Source: an uncultured Prochlorococcus sp.
GTDB lineage: Bacteria > Cyanobacteriota > Cyanobacteriia > PCC-6307 > Cyanobiaceae
Direction of reading: 5' to 3'
Assembly: GCA_902520485.1 (NCBI GenBank)
Contig: CABYNZ010000012.1
Coordinates: 1-38,346 of the forward strand
Length of the DNA stretch: 38,346 bases
Positions within the stretch are counted from its first letter, which is position 1. Each line of letters begins with the position of its first letter. Below, in pieces: positions 26,600 to 36,042 of the stretch. Made by a program: the position numbers and the translations under genes. The notes below the pieces were generated by a model. That model did not search any database. It worked only from the letters and a program-made list of their open reading frames with translations, and had not been told where the DNA came from.

Positions 26600-28582
26600 A
26601 TGCAATCAAGTACAAATTCAACTGTAAATAGATCTACTCATGATTCATCTAGATCTAAAAGTAATATCCCAGCTCTTCGAGTGATACCTCTTGGAGGACT
26701 ACATGAAATAGGGAAAAATACTTGCGTTTTTGAATATGGTGATGAATTAATGCTTGTTGATGCTGGTCTAGCTTTCCCATCTGATGGTATGCATGGCGTA
26801 AACGTTGTTATGCCTGATACAACTTTTTTAAAAGAAAATCAAAAAAGAATAAAGGGTATGATTGTCACTCACGGGCATGAAGATCACATTGGAGGTATTT
26901 CTCATCACCTAAAGCATTTTAATATTCCCATTATTTATGGTCCAAGACTGGCAATGTCAATGCTTAGAGGAAAAATGGAGGAAGCAGGGGTATCTGATAG
27001 AACAACTATACAGACAGTAAATCCAAGAGATGTTGTAAAAGTAGGACAACATTTTTCTGTTGAATTTATTCGAAATACCCATTCTATTTGCGATAGCTTT
27101 TCTTTAGCAGTTACAACACCTGTTGGCACAATTATTTTCACGGGAGATTTTAAGTTTGATCATATGCCAGTAGATGGAGAGCAATTTGATATTGAAAGAA
27201 TGGTGCATTACGGCGAGAAGGGTGTTTTGTGCATGTTTAGTGATTCTACTAATGCTGAAGTTCCAGGTTTTTGTCCTTCTGAGAAGACTATCTATCCTTC
27301 TCTAGAAAAACATATTGCAGAGGCAAAAGAACGAGTTATCCTTACCACTTTTGCTAGTTCTGTTCATAGAGTGACAATGATTTTAGAATTGGCCATGAAA
27401 CATGGAAGAAAGGTCGGTTTGTTAGGTAGATCGATGATAAATGTTATTGCTAAGGCAAGAGATATTGGTTATATGAAATGCCCAGATGATTTGTTTGTTC
27501 CTATCAAGCAAATTAGAGATTTGCCAGATAGGGAGACCTTATTATTAATGACGGGTAGCCAAGGAGAACCCCTGGCAGCCTTAAGTAGAATCTCTCGTGG
27601 TGAACATCAGCATGTTCGTCTTAAGACTACTGATACTGTAATATTTTCAGCCAGTCCAATTCCTGGTAATACTATTTCTGTTGTTAATACAATAGATAGA
27701 TTAATGAAACTCGGAGCAAAGGTTGTTTATGGAAAGGGTGAGAATATTCATGTTTCTGGTCATGGTTTTCAAGAAGATCAAAAGTTAATGTTGGCTCTCG
27801 CAAAACCTAAGTTTTTTGTTCCTGTTCATGGAGAACATAGGATGCTTGTTTGTCATGGGAAGAGTGCACAAACTATGGGGGTTCCAAAGGACAATATCTT
27901 AATTATTGAGAATGGAGATGTAGTTGAGTTAACACCTAATTCTATTCAAAAGGGTGATCCTGTAAAAGCTGGTGTTGAACTGCTTGATAACTCACGAAAT
28001 GGGATAGTAGATGCTCGAGTATTAAAGGAAAGGCAGCAATTAGCTGGGGATGGAGTAGTAACTGTTTTAGCTCCTATTAGTACAGATGGAAAGATGGTTG
28101 CACCTCCTAGAGTTAATTTAAGAGGAGTAGTTACTACTGCAGAGCCAAGAAAAATGTCTATGTGGACAGAACGAGAAATAAGCTGGGTCTTAGAAAATAG
28201 ATGGAAACAATTATCCAGACAAACTGGGCCGAATAATTTTGAGGTAGATTGGATTGGTGTACAAAGAGAAATTGAAAATGGTTTATCTAGAAGAATGAGA
28301 AGAGAATTACAAGTAGAACCACTTATTTTGTGTTTAGTTCAACCTGCTCCAAGTGGAACTCGTGCTTATATTCCAAAGATTACCGAAGAGCAAAATTTCT
28401 CCAATAGAAATAGAAATAATAATTTCCATAAGAAATCAAACAATAATCATCCTAATAGTTCAAATAACTCACAAAATACCCAAAAAAGTCCAAAAGTTCC
28501 ACAGAATCCATCAGCTGATACTGCTACCGAAGATTCATTTGAAGGTAGAACAAGAAGAAGAAGATCGGCTGTAACATCTTAA
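26600..28582 (+). CDS. rnj: Ribonuclease J
   Basis: The 660-residue protein is a beta-CASP metallo-beta-lactamase RNase. The zinc motif THGHEDHIGG is at 90-99 (H91, H93, D95, H96), followed by FTGDFKFDH, the beta-CASP motifs FASSVHR and MTGSQGEP, and HVSGHG and PVHGEHRML. It acts as endonuclease and 5'-3' exonuclease in mRNA decay and rRNA processing. The ends are unusual: a Ser/Thr/Asn-rich leader of about 24 residues, and a tail from about 598 that is Asn-rich and then ends GRTRRRRSAVTS. It is 80 bases after dapA and overlaps the convergent tilS stop by four bases. Confidence 0.96.
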   Translation: MQSSTNSTVNRSTHDSSRSKSNIPALRVIPLGGLHEIGKNTCVFEYGDELMLVDAGLAFPSDGMHGVNVVMPDTTFLKENQKRIKGMIVTHGHEDHIGGISHHLKHFNIPIIYGPRLAMSMLRGKMEEAGVSDRTTIQTVNPRDVVKVGQHFSVEFIRNTHSICDSFSLAVTTPVGTIIFTGDFKFDHMPVDGEQFDIERMVHYGEKGVLCMFSDSTNAEVPGFCPSEKTIYPSLEKHIAEAKERVILTTFASSVHRVTMILELAMKHGRKVGLLGRSMINVIAKARDIGYMKCPDDLFVPIKQIRDLPDRETLLLMTGSQGEPLAALSRISRGEHQHVRLKTTDTVIFSASPIPGNTISVVNTIDRLMKLGAKVVYGKGENIHVSGHGFQEDQKLMLALAKPKFFVPVHGEHRMLVCHGKSAQTMGVPKDNILIIENGDVVELTPNSIQKGDPVKAGVELLDNSRNGIVDARVLKERQQLAGDGVVTVLAPISTDGKMVAPPRVNLRGVVTTAEPRKMSMWTEREISWVLENRWKQLSRQTGPNNFEVDWIGVQREIENGLSRRMRRELQVEPLILCLVQPAPSGTRAYIPKITEEQNFSNRNRNNNFHKKSNNNHPNSSNNSQNTQKSPKVPQNPSADTATEDSFEGRTRRRRSAVTS

Positions 28583-29589
28583 CTTTTTTCAAAATTTATA
28601 TAGTTTTTATCCCAAACAATTTTTAAAAACTCTTGCAGATTAATTTGACCTTTATGTTTTTCATAAATTGAAGTTGCTAAATTTGTCAGATTTTTAGAAC
28701 TACATTGCTTTGCAGATATTTCTTTTAAAAATCTATTTAAAATTGTGCACCTCGCTTCAATACACATACCATTTAGGAGATTCCTATCGATACCTTTAAC
28801 ATCTTTACAATATAGATACGCTAGTTCACTAAGATCATTACGTTCATTATTGTATTTGCTCATTTTTTGGGAAAAATTATTTATCCTTTCAGAACAACCA
28901 GGATAGATGGCTTCTAAGGTAGGAAGAATTTTTTTTCTTACTAAATTTCTTTTTAATTTAAGATCTGAATTTGTAGGATCTTCCCAGACTGGGATCTTCA
29001 TATCATTGCAAAATTGTTTTGTATCTTCCCTATTGAAAATTAATATTGGTCTTATTAAATAAATTTGTTTTTCTATTAATCTTTTACTCTCAATATAACT
29101 CAGACCTCCAAAATTGCTTCCTCTAGATAAATTGAGGATGAATGTTTCTGCATTATCACTACTCGTGTGACCAGTTAACAAATAAATATTATGTTTTGGC
29201 TGGTTTTTATTTAATAAAGTTTTGGCTCTTTCACATAATTTTTGATATCTCCATTCTCGTGCTTTTTCTTCTGAAGAAATACTTTCTTTATTTGCTTGAT
29301 CAAAAGAGAATGAAATATTTTTATCTTCGCAATAATCTTTTAATTCTAGAGCATATAGTGATGATTTTTCGTGCCACTGATGATCACCATGCCAAACACT
29401 AATAGACCAATTATGTAGTTTTTTTAGGTCATTAATTAGTGTTAATAAGGCCATTGAGTCTTGACCCCCTGAAACACTTATTAAAATATTGGATCCTTTG
29501 GGAATTAATATTTTTTTGGTAAGAATCTCCTTATGAAGCTGATGATGCCATGATGACCAATTTTTCTGACTTAATTTTTTATCAGTCAT
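28579..29589 (-). CDS. tilS: tRNA(Ile)-lysidine synthase
   Basis: The 336-residue protein has the N-type ATP pyrophosphatase P-loop SVSGGQDSMALL (SGGQDS at 40-45), then WHGDHQWH and GHTSSDNAETFILNLSRGSNFGGL, all TilS signatures. It puts lysidine on C34 of the CAU-anticodon tRNA-Ile so that AUA is read as isoleucine, essential in an AT-rich genome with many AUA codons. It is shorter than E. coli TilS and seems to lack the C-terminal domains, as in many cyanobacteria. It is convergent with rnj (4-base overlap) and divergent from the Ycf23-like gene (85 bases). Confidence 0.94.
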   Translation of the reverse strand: MTDKKLSQKNWSSWHHQLHKEILTKKILIPKGSNILISVSGGQDSMALLTLINDLKKLHNWSISVWHGDHQWHEKSSLYALELKDYCEDKNISFSFDQANKESISSEEKAREWRYQKLCERAKTLLNKNQPKHNIYLLTGHTSSDNAETFILNLSRGSNFGGLSYIESKRLIEKQIYLIRPILIFNREDTKQFCNDMKIPVWEDPTNSDLKLKRNLVRKKILPTLEAIYPGCSERINNFSQKMSKYNNERNDLSELAYLYCKDVKGIDRNLLNGMCIEARCTILNRFLKEISAKQCSSKNLTNLATSIYEKHKGQINLQEFLKIVWDKNYINFEKS

Positions 29590-29674
29590 TTTGTGTTGCT
29601 CAGATAATATTTTTTAAAAAATGCACTGTTTTACTAAAACAATGTCACAATCGGGTAATAAATTCATTAAGTAA

Positions 29675-30451
29675 ATGAGTCTGATTAATCTTTTGCCACA
29701 AAAAATCAAAGAAGAGTTAAGAAGCAAATCCTTACTCAAAGTTATTTCAGGATTGAATAATTTCGATGTTCAATCTGTGAAAATAATTGTTGAGGCTGCT
29801 TCATTAGGAGGTGCAGATCTTATCGATATTGCTTGTAAACCTGAACTCGTTGATTTAGCACTTAAGAATTCAACACTACCCGTTTGTGTTAGTTCAGTAG
29901 TGCCTCAATCTTTTCAAGATTGTGTAAAAGCAGGAGCATCATTAATTGAGATAGGAAATTACGATACTTTTTATGAAAAAGGCATTCATTTTTCTGATAA
30001 AAAAGTTTTAAACATTACAAAAGAGACGAGGGATTTATTGCCTAATTTCCCTTTATCAGTAACTGTTCCTCATACTATGCCTATTGATAAACAAGTTGAT
30101 CTTGCTGTAAAGCTAGTGGCAGAAGGCGTTGATATTATTCAAACAGAAGGTGGTACCAGTTCTACTCCTTATTCGCCAGGAATTCAAGGTTTTTTTGAAA
30201 AATCAGTACCAACTCTTGCAGCTACCTATGCTATTCATCAAGAATTTAAGAAACAATCTCTGAATATACCAATCATGAGTGCCTCTGGATTAAGCCAAGT
30301 AACTTGTCCACTAGCAATATCCTCTGGAGCCTCAGCAGTTGGCGTTGGATCTGTGGTTAATAAATTAGATGATTTAATATCAATGATTGCGGTTGTTAGG
30401 GGCTTAAAAGAATCTTTGAAAAATTCAATAATTGGAGAAAAAATTTCTTAG
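29675..30451 (+). CDS. ycf23: Ycf23-like (DUF561) TIM-barrel protein
   Basis: The 258-residue protein has the Ycf23/DUF561 opening LLKVISGLNNFDVQSVKIIVEAA followed by GGADLIDIACKPELV, and barrel-like strands such as LPVCVSSVVPQ, VDIIQTEGGTSS and PIMSASGLSQVTCPLAISSGASAVGVGS. The family is conserved in cyanobacteria and red-algal plastids; its reaction is not known to me. The C-terminal glycine-containing loops look like a phosphate-binding site of a TIM-barrel enzyme. It precedes uvrB by 29 bases on the same strand. Confidence 0.88.
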   Translation: MSLINLLPQKIKEELRSKSLLKVISGLNNFDVQSVKIIVEAASLGGADLIDIACKPELVDLALKNSTLPVCVSSVVPQSFQDCVKAGASLIEIGNYDTFYEKGIHFSDKKVLNITKETRDLLPNFPLSVTVPHTMPIDKQVDLAVKLVAEGVDIIQTEGGTSSTPYSPGIQGFFEKSVPTLAATYAIHQEFKKQSLNIPIMSASGLSQVTCPLAISSGASAVGVGSVVNKLDDLISMIAVVRGLKESLKNSIIGEKIS

Positions 30452-30480
30452 TATAGCAACATCCTTTAGCTACTAGCTTG

Positions 30481-32520
30481 ATGAACAACTATAAGCTTCA
30501 AGCTCCTTACGAACCAAATGGAGATCAACCAGAAGCTATTAAAAAATTAGTTAAAGGCGTAAATAATGGTAAACAGTTTCAGACTCTTTTAGGAGCTACT
30601 GGAACTGGTAAAACATTTACCATTGCCAATGTAATTCAACAAACAGGAAGACCTGCACTTGTTTTAGCCCATAACAAAACTTTGGCTGCACAACTATGTA
30701 ATGAATTAAGGGAATTTTTTCCAAAAAATGCTGTTGAATACTTTATTTCTTACTACGATTATTATCAACCTGAAGCTTATGTACCTGTAAGCGATACTTA
30801 CATAGCCAAAACTGCTTCAATTAATGAAGAAATAGATATGCTTAGGCATTCTGCAACACGCTCATTATTTGAGAGAAAAGATGTAATTGTTGTAGCCTCA
30901 ATAAGTTGTATTTATGGTCTTGGTATACCGAGTGAGTATTTAAAAGCTGCAGTTAAATTTGAAGTGGGAAAATTAATAAATCTACGTTCTTCTTTGAGGT
31001 CTCTCGTTGAAAATCAATATACTAGAAATGATATTGAAATTACTAGAGGTAGATTCAGAATTAAAGGTGATGTTTTAGAAATCGGTCCAGCTTACGAAGA
31101 TAGATTAATAAGAATTGAGTTATTTGGTGATGAAGTCGAGGCTATTAGATACGTTGACCCTACTACAGGAGAAATACTTGAAAGTTTGGAACAAGTTAGC
31201 GTTTACCCAGCGAAGCATTTTGTGACTCCAAAAGAAAGACTTGAGAGTGCAATAAGTGCAATTAGAAGTGAATTAAAAACTCAACTCGATAAATTTACAT
31301 ACGAAGGAAAATTATTAGAGGCTCAACGTCTAGAACAACGTACAAAATATGATTTAGAAATGCTTAAAGAGGTTGGTTATTGTAATGGAGTTGAGAATTA
31401 TGCTCGTCATTTGTCAGGTAGGGAGGAAGGTTCACCGCCAGAATGCTTAATAGATTACTTTCCCAATGATTGGTTGTTGGTAGTTGATGAGAGTCACGTA
31501 ACATGTCCTCAACTTCATGCGATGTACAACGGTGATCAATCAAGAAAAAAAGTTTTAATAGATCATGGTTTTAGATTGCCAAGTGCTGCAGATAATAGAC
31601 CTTTAAAATGTGAAGAGTTTTGGGAAAAATCAAAACAGACATTATTTATAAGTGCAACCCCTGGTCAATGGGAATTAGATCAATGTGATGGTGAATTTAT
31701 TGAGCAAGTTATAAGACCAACTGGGGTATTAGACCCGGTAATTGATGTAAGACCTAGTGAAGGCCAAATAGAAGATCTGTTATCTGAAATAAGAATTCGA
31801 GCTGAAAAGAATCAAAGAGTGCTTGTGACAACACTTACTAAGAGAATGGCTGAAGATCTAACTGATTTTTTATCTGAAAATAAAGTAAGAGTTAGATATT
31901 TGCATTCCGAAATCCATTCAATTGAAAGAATTGAAATTATTCAAGACCTTAGAATGGGGGAATATGATGTTTTGGTGGGAGTTAATTTATTAAGAGAAGG
32001 ACTAGATCTTCCAGAAGTATCCTTAGTCGCCATTTTAGATGCTGATAAAGAAGGTTTTCTTAGGGCAGAAAGGTCATTGATTCAAACAATAGGAAGAGCT
32101 GCCAGACATGTTGAAGGTGTTGCCTTGCTTTATGCAGATAACTTCACAGATTCAATGAAAAGAGCAATATCTGAAACTGAAAGAAGAAGAACTATCCAAA
32201 AAAAATATAACCAAGTCAATGGTATTATTCCAAAACCTGCAGGCAAAAAAATAGAAAATTCAATATTATCTTTTCTAGAACTTTCTAGAAAACTAGATGC
32301 TGGTGGTTTATCTAAGGATTTAATAAATATAGTTAATAACAAAACTGACGCAATTCTCAGTTCCAGTGATAATCAATGTTTACTCGAAGAATTGCCTGAT
32401 TTAATAGAAAAGTTAGAAATTAAAATGAAAGATGCTGCAAAAGAGTTAAATTTTGAAGAAGCAGCAAATTTGAGGGATAGAATCAAAAAATTAAGACAAA
32501 AATTGGCAAGAAATAATTAA
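30481..32520 (+). CDS. uvrB: Excinuclease ABC subunit B
   Basis: The 679-residue protein is a complete UvrB: Walker A GATGTGKT at 38-45, the damage-probing beta-hairpin in [12 protein letters not shown], helicase motifs [35 protein letters not shown] and QTIGRAARH, and a C-terminal UVR domain ([18 protein letters not shown]) that binds UvrC. It verifies damage in nucleotide excision repair, important for a surface-living phototroph. I chose the ATG at 30481; an in-frame TTG just before it (30478) is less likely. It is convergent with lysC, 7 bases apart. Confidence 0.98.
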   Translation: MNNYKLQAPYEPNGDQPEAIKKLVKGVNNGKQFQTLLGATGTGKTFTIANVIQQTGRPALVLAHNKTLAAQLCNELREFFPKNAVEYFISYYDYYQPEAYVPVSDTYIAKTASINEEIDMLRHSATRSLFERKDVIVVASISCIYGLGIPSEYLKAAVKFEVGKLINLRSSLRSLVENQYTRNDIEITRGRFRIKGDVLEIGPAYEDRLIRIELFGDEVEAIRYVDPTTGEILESLEQVSVYPAKHFVTPKERLESAISAIRSELKTQLDKFTYEGKLLEAQRLEQRTKYDLEMLKEVGYCNGVENYARHLSGREEGSPPECLIDYFPNDWLLVVDESHVTCPQLHAMYNGDQSRKKVLIDHGFRLPSAADNRPLKCEEFWEKSKQTLFISATPGQWELDQCDGEFIEQVIRPTGVLDPVIDVRPSEGQIEDLLSEIRIRAEKNQRVLVTTLTKRMAEDLTDFLSENKVRVRYLHSEIHSIERIEIIQDLRMGEYDVLVGVNLLREGLDLPEVSLVAILDADKEGFLRAERSLIQTIGRAARHVEGVALLYADNFTDSMKRAISETERRRTIQKKYNQVNGIIPKPAGKKIENSILSFLELSRKLDAGGLSKDLINIVNNKTDAILSSSDNQCLLEELPDLIEKLEIKMKDAAKELNFEEAANLRDRIKKLRQKLARNN

Positions 32521-32527
32521 AAAGAAC

Positions 32528-34288
32528 TTATTTTTCTAATTCGAAATGATTATGAATCGCATTAACTGCTTTGTCACAATCTTTTTCTAAGACAATACAT
32601 GAAGTCCTAATTTCACTCGTGGCAATCATTTCAATATTGATATTTTGGTCAGCCAATGCTCTAAATATTTTTCCAGCCGTCCCAACCTTAAATGCCATTC
32701 CCGCTCCTACGGTACTTACTTTTGCTATAGCAGGGCCATCTTCAATGTATGATCCGGATAATTTTTTTGTTAAGGCCTCAAAAACTAAGTTAGCTTTTTC
32801 TCTATCCTGTTTATTCATTGTAAGACTAATATCCTTAGTTTTTAAAGAGGAAATTCTTTCAGACTGAACAATAGTATCGATAAGTAAATTATTTTCAGCT
32901 AATGCTAAACATATCGATGCTGCTACACCTGGACGATCAGGCAGTTTTCGAAAGCTTACCTGCACTTGGTTTTTATCTAATGCAATTCCTCTTACTTCAG
33001 GTTGATCTTGTTTTTCATTGATTGGATTAACAAATATTTGTGTATCGGATAACTTAAATTTCTCAGCAACAAATCTAATAGCTTTTGGTATATTATTAAT
33101 TTCAATTACACAGCTGACTTTAATTTCACTAGTAGCTATTAACCTAACATTTATATTAGCTTGAGATAAAGTATCAAATAAATCAGCTGAAACACTAGGT
33201 CTGCCCATTATGCCGGCTCCCTGAATACTTAATTTAGTCATGTTGGTTTTTAAGTTAAATTCCCCCCCTAATTGACTAGTTATAAGTTCACATTGTTCTG
33301 CAGTCTTTTTTACTTCTAATTCACCAACAGTAAATGTAATATCGTTTTTATTTCCATCATTTGTCGCTTGTATTATTAAATCTACGTTAATACTTGCTTC
33401 TGAAAGCTTTTCAAATATTTGCGCAGCAATCCCAGGCCTATCAGGAATATTTGAGAGACTGAATACTGCTTGGTTTTCTAATACTTCAAGACTATTGACT
33501 GTTTTTGTTAATTCTAAGCTTCCTCTTTTTAGCGGGAGAGGTTGGATTTGACTTTCTAGGAGAGTCCCGTTGGAGTCAATTTGGCTTGATTTTACACACA
33601 ATTTAATTCCATAATTGCGAGCAATTTCTACTGCTCTTGGATGCAGAACTGAAGCACCTACGCTTGCAAGTTCAAGCATTTCCTCGCAGCTAATTTCATC
33701 TAAGAGTTTTGCATTAGGAACAATCCTTGGATCAGTAGTAAGAACCCCAGGAACGTCTGTATAAATTTCGCAAGTCTCAGCTCCTAAAGCTGTTGATAAA
33801 GCTACCGCGGAAGTATCTGAACCCCCTCTACCCAAAGTTGTAATTTCCATTGAACCCGTATGGCTTAATGTTGTTCCTTGAAATCCAGCCACGACAACTA
33901 CAAAACCCTGATTTAAATAATTTTGGATCCTTTCTGTTTTAATATCCAGAATTCTCGCTTTCCCATGAATTGATTCAGTAATAATTCCAACCTGGCTACC
34001 AGTCATTGAAATTGCAGGTATTCCGTATTCGTTTAATGCCATTGAAAGAAGAGCTATGGTTACTTGCTCTCCAGTTGAAAGAAGCATATCCAATTCTCTT
34101 CGATTAGGATTTTTACTAATTGATTCCGCTAAACAATTTAAATCATCTGTAGTTTGCCCCATCGCAGAGACAACTACGACAATTTCATTCCCTGCTTCTT
34201 TACTTTGACAAATGCTACTTGCAATATTTTTAATTTTTTTAATATCACCGACAGAAGTACCGCCAAATTTTTTTACTAGTAAAGCCAT
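32528..34288 (-). CDS. lysC: Aspartate kinase with two pairs of ACT domains
   Basis: The 586-residue protein has an amino-acid kinase domain at 1-250 (VKKFGGTSVGD, LGRGGSDTSAVALSTALGA, EIYTDVPGVLTTDPR) and then four ACT domains near 272-340, 350-415, 442-510 and 520-585. Domains 1 and 3 share the phrase PDRPGIAA/PDRPGVAA, and 2 and 4 share INVRLIATSEIK/INIEMIATSEIR, so the C-terminal pair is a duplication. It phosphorylates aspartate, the first step of the lysine/threonine/methionine family, and should be inhibited by end products through the ACT domains. Most bacterial LysC proteins have only one pair; the double pair is known in cyanobacteria. asd and dapA of the same pathway lie 7 kb away. 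Confidence 0.96.
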   Translation of the reverse strand: MALLVKKFGGTSVGDIKKIKNIASSICQSKEAGNEIVVVVSAMGQTTDDLNCLAESISKNPNRRELDMLLSTGEQVTIALLSMALNEYGIPAISMTGSQVGIITESIHGKARILDIKTERIQNYLNQGFVVVVAGFQGTTLSHTGSMEITTLGRGGSDTSAVALSTALGAETCEIYTDVPGVLTTDPRIVPNAKLLDEISCEEMLELASVGASVLHPRAVEIARNYGIKLCVKSSQIDSNGTLLESQIQPLPLKRGSLELTKTVNSLEVLENQAVFSLSNIPDRPGIAAQIFEKLSEASINVDLIIQATNDGNKNDITFTVGELEVKKTAEQCELITSQLGGEFNLKTNMTKLSIQGAGIMGRPSVSADLFDTLSQANINVRLIATSEIKVSCVIEINNIPKAIRFVAEKFKLSDTQIFVNPINEKQDQPEVRGIALDKNQVQVSFRKLPDRPGVAASICLALAENNLLIDTIVQSERISSLKTKDISLTMNKQDREKANLVFEALTKKLSGSYIEDGPAIAKVSTVGAGMAFKVGTAGKIFRALADQNINIEMIATSEIRTSCIVLEKDCDKAVNAIHNHFELEK

Positions 34289-34327
34289 ACTTAAATCATA
34301 ATGTAAATTCTTAAACTTATAATTTGG

Positions 34328-35329
34328 TTAACTTAAATTAATTAATTTCTCTGTAAAAACATTTATAGGATTATTACCTTGTTTTAGTAATGATTCAATA
34401 TCTAGTAGGTTACTCATTAAATTAATTAAATATTCTTGAGATATATTTTTGACTTTTTTTCGAATAAAAAAAATTCTTTTTGGATTAGAAATGCCTGCAA
34501 GATTACAAATCTTTAAAGCATTATCGTTACCTGAATTAACTGCTAGTTTTATAATGGTATGAATTCTTATTTGACTAATTAAACCTGCATTTAGTCTTAA
34601 AGCAGGTTCTCCTTTCTGTAAAGAATAATTTATTTCAATGAGGCTTTCATTAATATTTTTTTGTAAGAGAAGATCAATGATTTTGAAAATATTGGATTGA
34701 TGATCACTAAATATTTTTTTTACATCAATACTTTTAAGAAAAAGTTGTGAATTCAAATCACTTGATACTGCAGAGAGGTATGTTTTTGCTTTGGCTAATT
34801 CATTTATTAGTTTAAAGCTGTCATTACCAACTGAATCAATAATTAATTCAGCTGCATTTTTATCAATTTTGATATTCATTTCAATTGCTGCATTTTCTAA
34901 AAATCTTTTTTGTCCCTCATAGTCCCAGATTTCTGGTAAAGAAAATGATTTTTCTTTGGCTAAATTATTTTTGACAAGTTTTTGTAAAAATTTAGTACTC
35001 TTTAGTCTCGAGTCTGGTTTTTTTGTATTTTGCAAAATGAAATAAGTATTTTGAGGTATATTGTCATGAATTTTTTCAAATTTAGTTCTTAAATCTTCAT
35101 TTTTGGCAGTAAAAATGGGATTATTTTTCAATGTAACTATTCTGTATCCATCTCCAAAAGGAGGCGTAAGAACTTCATCAAAAGCTTTATTGACTTGCTC
35201 ATCATCATCTCCATTTAAATTAGTTACATTTATTTCTTTCCATTCTTTGGATACTTCCTTATCAATTAATTTTTGAATAAATGTATTTTGAGCACTTAGA
35301 TCATTACCCCATAATATTTGTATTGGCAT
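34328..35329 (-). CDS. holA: DNA polymerase III clamp-loader subunit delta
   Basis: The 333-residue protein has the HolA layout: an N-terminal beta-clamp-binding module (IQILWGNDLSAQNTFIQKLI, then PPFGDGYRIVTLKNNP), a middle AAA-like region without Walker A (NTYFILQNTKKPDSRLK), and a helical C-terminal collar (SLQKGEPALRLNAGLISQIR). Delta opens the sliding clamp. The family is divergent, so recognition rests on overall pattern. It follows the divergent cobH promoter region (58 bases) and precedes lysC by 39 bases. Confidence 0.88.
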   Translation of the reverse strand: MPIQILWGNDLSAQNTFIQKLIDKEVSKEWKEINVTNLNGDDDEQVNKAFDEVLTPPFGDGYRIVTLKNNPIFTAKNEDLRTKFEKIHDNIPQNTYFILQNTKKPDSRLKSTKFLQKLVKNNLAKEKSFSLPEIWDYEGQKRFLENAAIEMNIKIDKNAAELIIDSVGNDSFKLINELAKAKTYLSAVSSDLNSQLFLKSIDVKKIFSDHQSNIFKIIDLLLQKNINESLIEINYSLQKGEPALRLNAGLISQIRIHTIIKLAVNSGNDNALKICNLAGISNPKRIFFIRKKVKNISQEYLINLMSNLLDIESLLKQGNNPINVFTEKLINLS

Positions 35330-35357
35330 AATAGATCAATAAAAACTATATATTTAC

Positions 35358-35363
35358 TATGAT
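35358..35363 (+). promoter_or_regulatory. Possible -10 element for cobH
   Basis: TATGAT lies 24 bases before the cobH ATG in the 58-base divergent gap between holA and cobH. No clear -35 was seen. Weak support. Confidence 0.25.
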
Positions 35364-35387
35364 TACTTCTAACACAAATTAAATTTA

Positions 35388-36011
35388 ATGGTAATAGATC
35401 ATCCAATTTTTTTGGAAAGTATCAGATTCATAAGATCTCGTTTAGTAGCCAATGATCTAAATTATTTGGAAAAAAAAGTTTTAGAGAGATTAGTCCATAC
35501 TTCAGGGGATTTTACAGTTCAAAATCTTGTAAATTTTAGTGAAGGTGCTTGTGAAAAGGGTCTTCAGGCACTTAAAAATGGTGCTCCTATTTTAACTGAT
35601 ACCGATATGGCAGCAGCAGCAATAAAATCCATGGTAGAAAATACCAATCGGAATAAAGTATTCACCGCTAGAATGTGGTTTGGAAAAAATAATCATACAA
35701 ACTTAACTAAAACTGCATATGGCTTAAGTGAAGGTTGGAAGGAGTTATCCGCTTTAAATTATGGAAGCAAATCTCCTATTGTAGTTATTGGCAGTTCGCC
35801 TACAGCGTTAACTTGTTTAATTGATATTTTAGAAAATGCAAAAAATTTACCTAGTTTAATTATCGGAATGCCTGTTGGATTTATTGGAGTAGAGAATAGC
35901 AAAAACAAACTGATTTCCACCGATCTTCCTAGAATTGTTTTGAATTCAACTAGAGGAGGTGCTGCCATGGCAGCTGCTGCGGTTAACGCCTTATTGAGGG
36001 AGACAATTTAA
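35388..36011 (+). CDS. cobH: Precorrin-8X methylmutase
   Basis: The 207-residue protein has the CobH/CbiC signature: the active-site histidine in ERLVHTSGDFTVQNLV (H37), ALKNGAPILTDTDMAAAAI, VIGSSPTALTCLIDIL and MPVGFIGVENSK, ending with NSTRGGAAMAAAAVNALLRE. It moves a methyl group from C11 to C12 to give hydrogenobyrinic acid (or the cobalt form, as CbiC) in corrin synthesis. It stands alone between divergent holA and convergent mutS (31 bases). Confidence 0.96.
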   Translation: MVIDHPIFLESIRFIRSRLVANDLNYLEKKVLERLVHTSGDFTVQNLVNFSEGACEKGLQALKNGAPILTDTDMAAAAIKSMVENTNRNKVFTARMWFGKNNHTNLTKTAYGLSEGWKELSALNYGSKSPIVVIGSSPTALTCLIDILENAKNLPSLIIGMPVGFIGVENSKNKLISTDLPRIVLNSTRGGAAMAAAAVNALLRETI

Positions 36012-36042
36012 AAAGTATTTATTTTATAAAAATGTCAAAAAT

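Noticed and set aside
30478-30480. TTG start for uvrB
   Set aside because: The next codon is ATG and gives the usual N-terminus [10 protein letters not shown].
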